A stretch of 6,695 nt of DNA from Phycisphaerales bacterium UBA7708 (GTDB taxonomy: Bacteria > Planctomycetota > Phycisphaerae > Sedimentisphaerales > Anaerohalosphaeraceae), in the NCBI GenBank assembly GCA_002482415.1, contig DLFY01000088.1, forward strand, positions 1 through 6,695, given 5' to 3'. The notes under the pieces are model-generated. The model did not search any database. It was given only the letters and a program-made list of their open reading frames with translations, and was not told the origin of the DNA. Position numbers and translations under genes: made by a program. This document shows, in pieces, positions 6,503-6,695 of this stretch (position 1 is its first letter; every line of letters begins with the position of its first letter).

Positions 6503-6695
6503 AAATGCCTGATAAAATCCAGGGATTAAAAAAATGCTGCGCAGTTCAGTAAAGAATTAACCTCTGTCACATAGCCATTATTTCAAATCCCTGAAATTCA
6601 GCTTATTTTTCCACGACAGCCATCAATAATAGACATATTGCATCCAAATAAAATATGCAAAAACAACAAATAGGCAAATTTTCTTGCTCTAATTT
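6503..6695. other. AT-rich non-coding stretch at the window end
   Basis: No gene is supported on either strand. Two inverted repeats are visible: CAGGGATT (6520-6527) with AATCCCTG (6586-6593), 58 bases apart, and TTGCAT (6638-6643) with ATGCAA (6655-6660), 11 bases apart. The second lies in very A-rich sequence and could be an operator near the promoter of a gene beyond the window. Nothing further can be said. Confidence 0.4.

Noticed and set aside
6520..6660. Possible small RNA or riboswitch in the AT-rich end
   Set aside because: Only two short, widely spaced inverted repeats are present, with no recognisable conserved RNA motif or promoter.

Overview
The window comes from a Gram-negative carbohydrate-degrading bacterium. 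It carries the 3' part of a large glycoside hydrolase, an AraC-family regulator, a secreted lipoprotein alpha-L-fucosidase (GH29), an L-fucose isomerase-like gene broken by one in-frame TAG, and a class I mannose-6-phosphate isomerase. Clear Shine-Dalgarno sites, a textbook TATAAT box, a lipobox and the GH106-like/GH29/AraC combination suggest a PVC-group polysaccharide degrader (Planctomycetota/Phycisphaerae, Kiritimatiellota or Lentisphaerota) rather than Bacteroidota. The taxonomic guess is inference, not a marker-gene result.

Layout. 3-785 (+): C-terminal 260 residues of a GH106-like alpha-L-rhamnosidase, cut by the window edge. 798-1709 (-): AraC regulator, convergent with the hydrolase (12 bp between stops) and divergent from the fucosidase. 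1710-1844: 135 bp control region with small inverted repeats. 1845-3629 (+): GH29 lipoprotein. 3664-5376 (+): L-fucose isomerase-like gene, 34 bp behind the fucosidase with its own strong ribosome binding site, interrupted by TAG at codon 174. 5377-5504: intergenic region with an extended -10 promoter. 5505-6467 (+): manA, probably read from a leaderless transcript. 6468-6695: AT-rich non-coding DNA with weak hairpins.

How it fits together. The rhamnosidase-like enzyme and the fucosidase would release 6-deoxyhexoses (L-rhamnose, L-fucose) from complex glycans outside the cytoplasm. The isomerase would turn L-fucose into L-fuculose in the cytoplasm. The AraC protein is the likely sugar-responsive switch of the fucosidase-isomerase pair. 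ManA connects mannose 6-phosphate and fructose 6-phosphate and appears to be a separate, constitutively promoted unit.

The most notable feature is the isomerase: both sides of the TAG are in the same frame, and the three expected metal ligands are intact downstream. It is therefore a recent nonsense mutation, a sequencing error, or a recoded/suppressed stop. I see no CRISPR array, RNA gene, mobile element or clearly new system.
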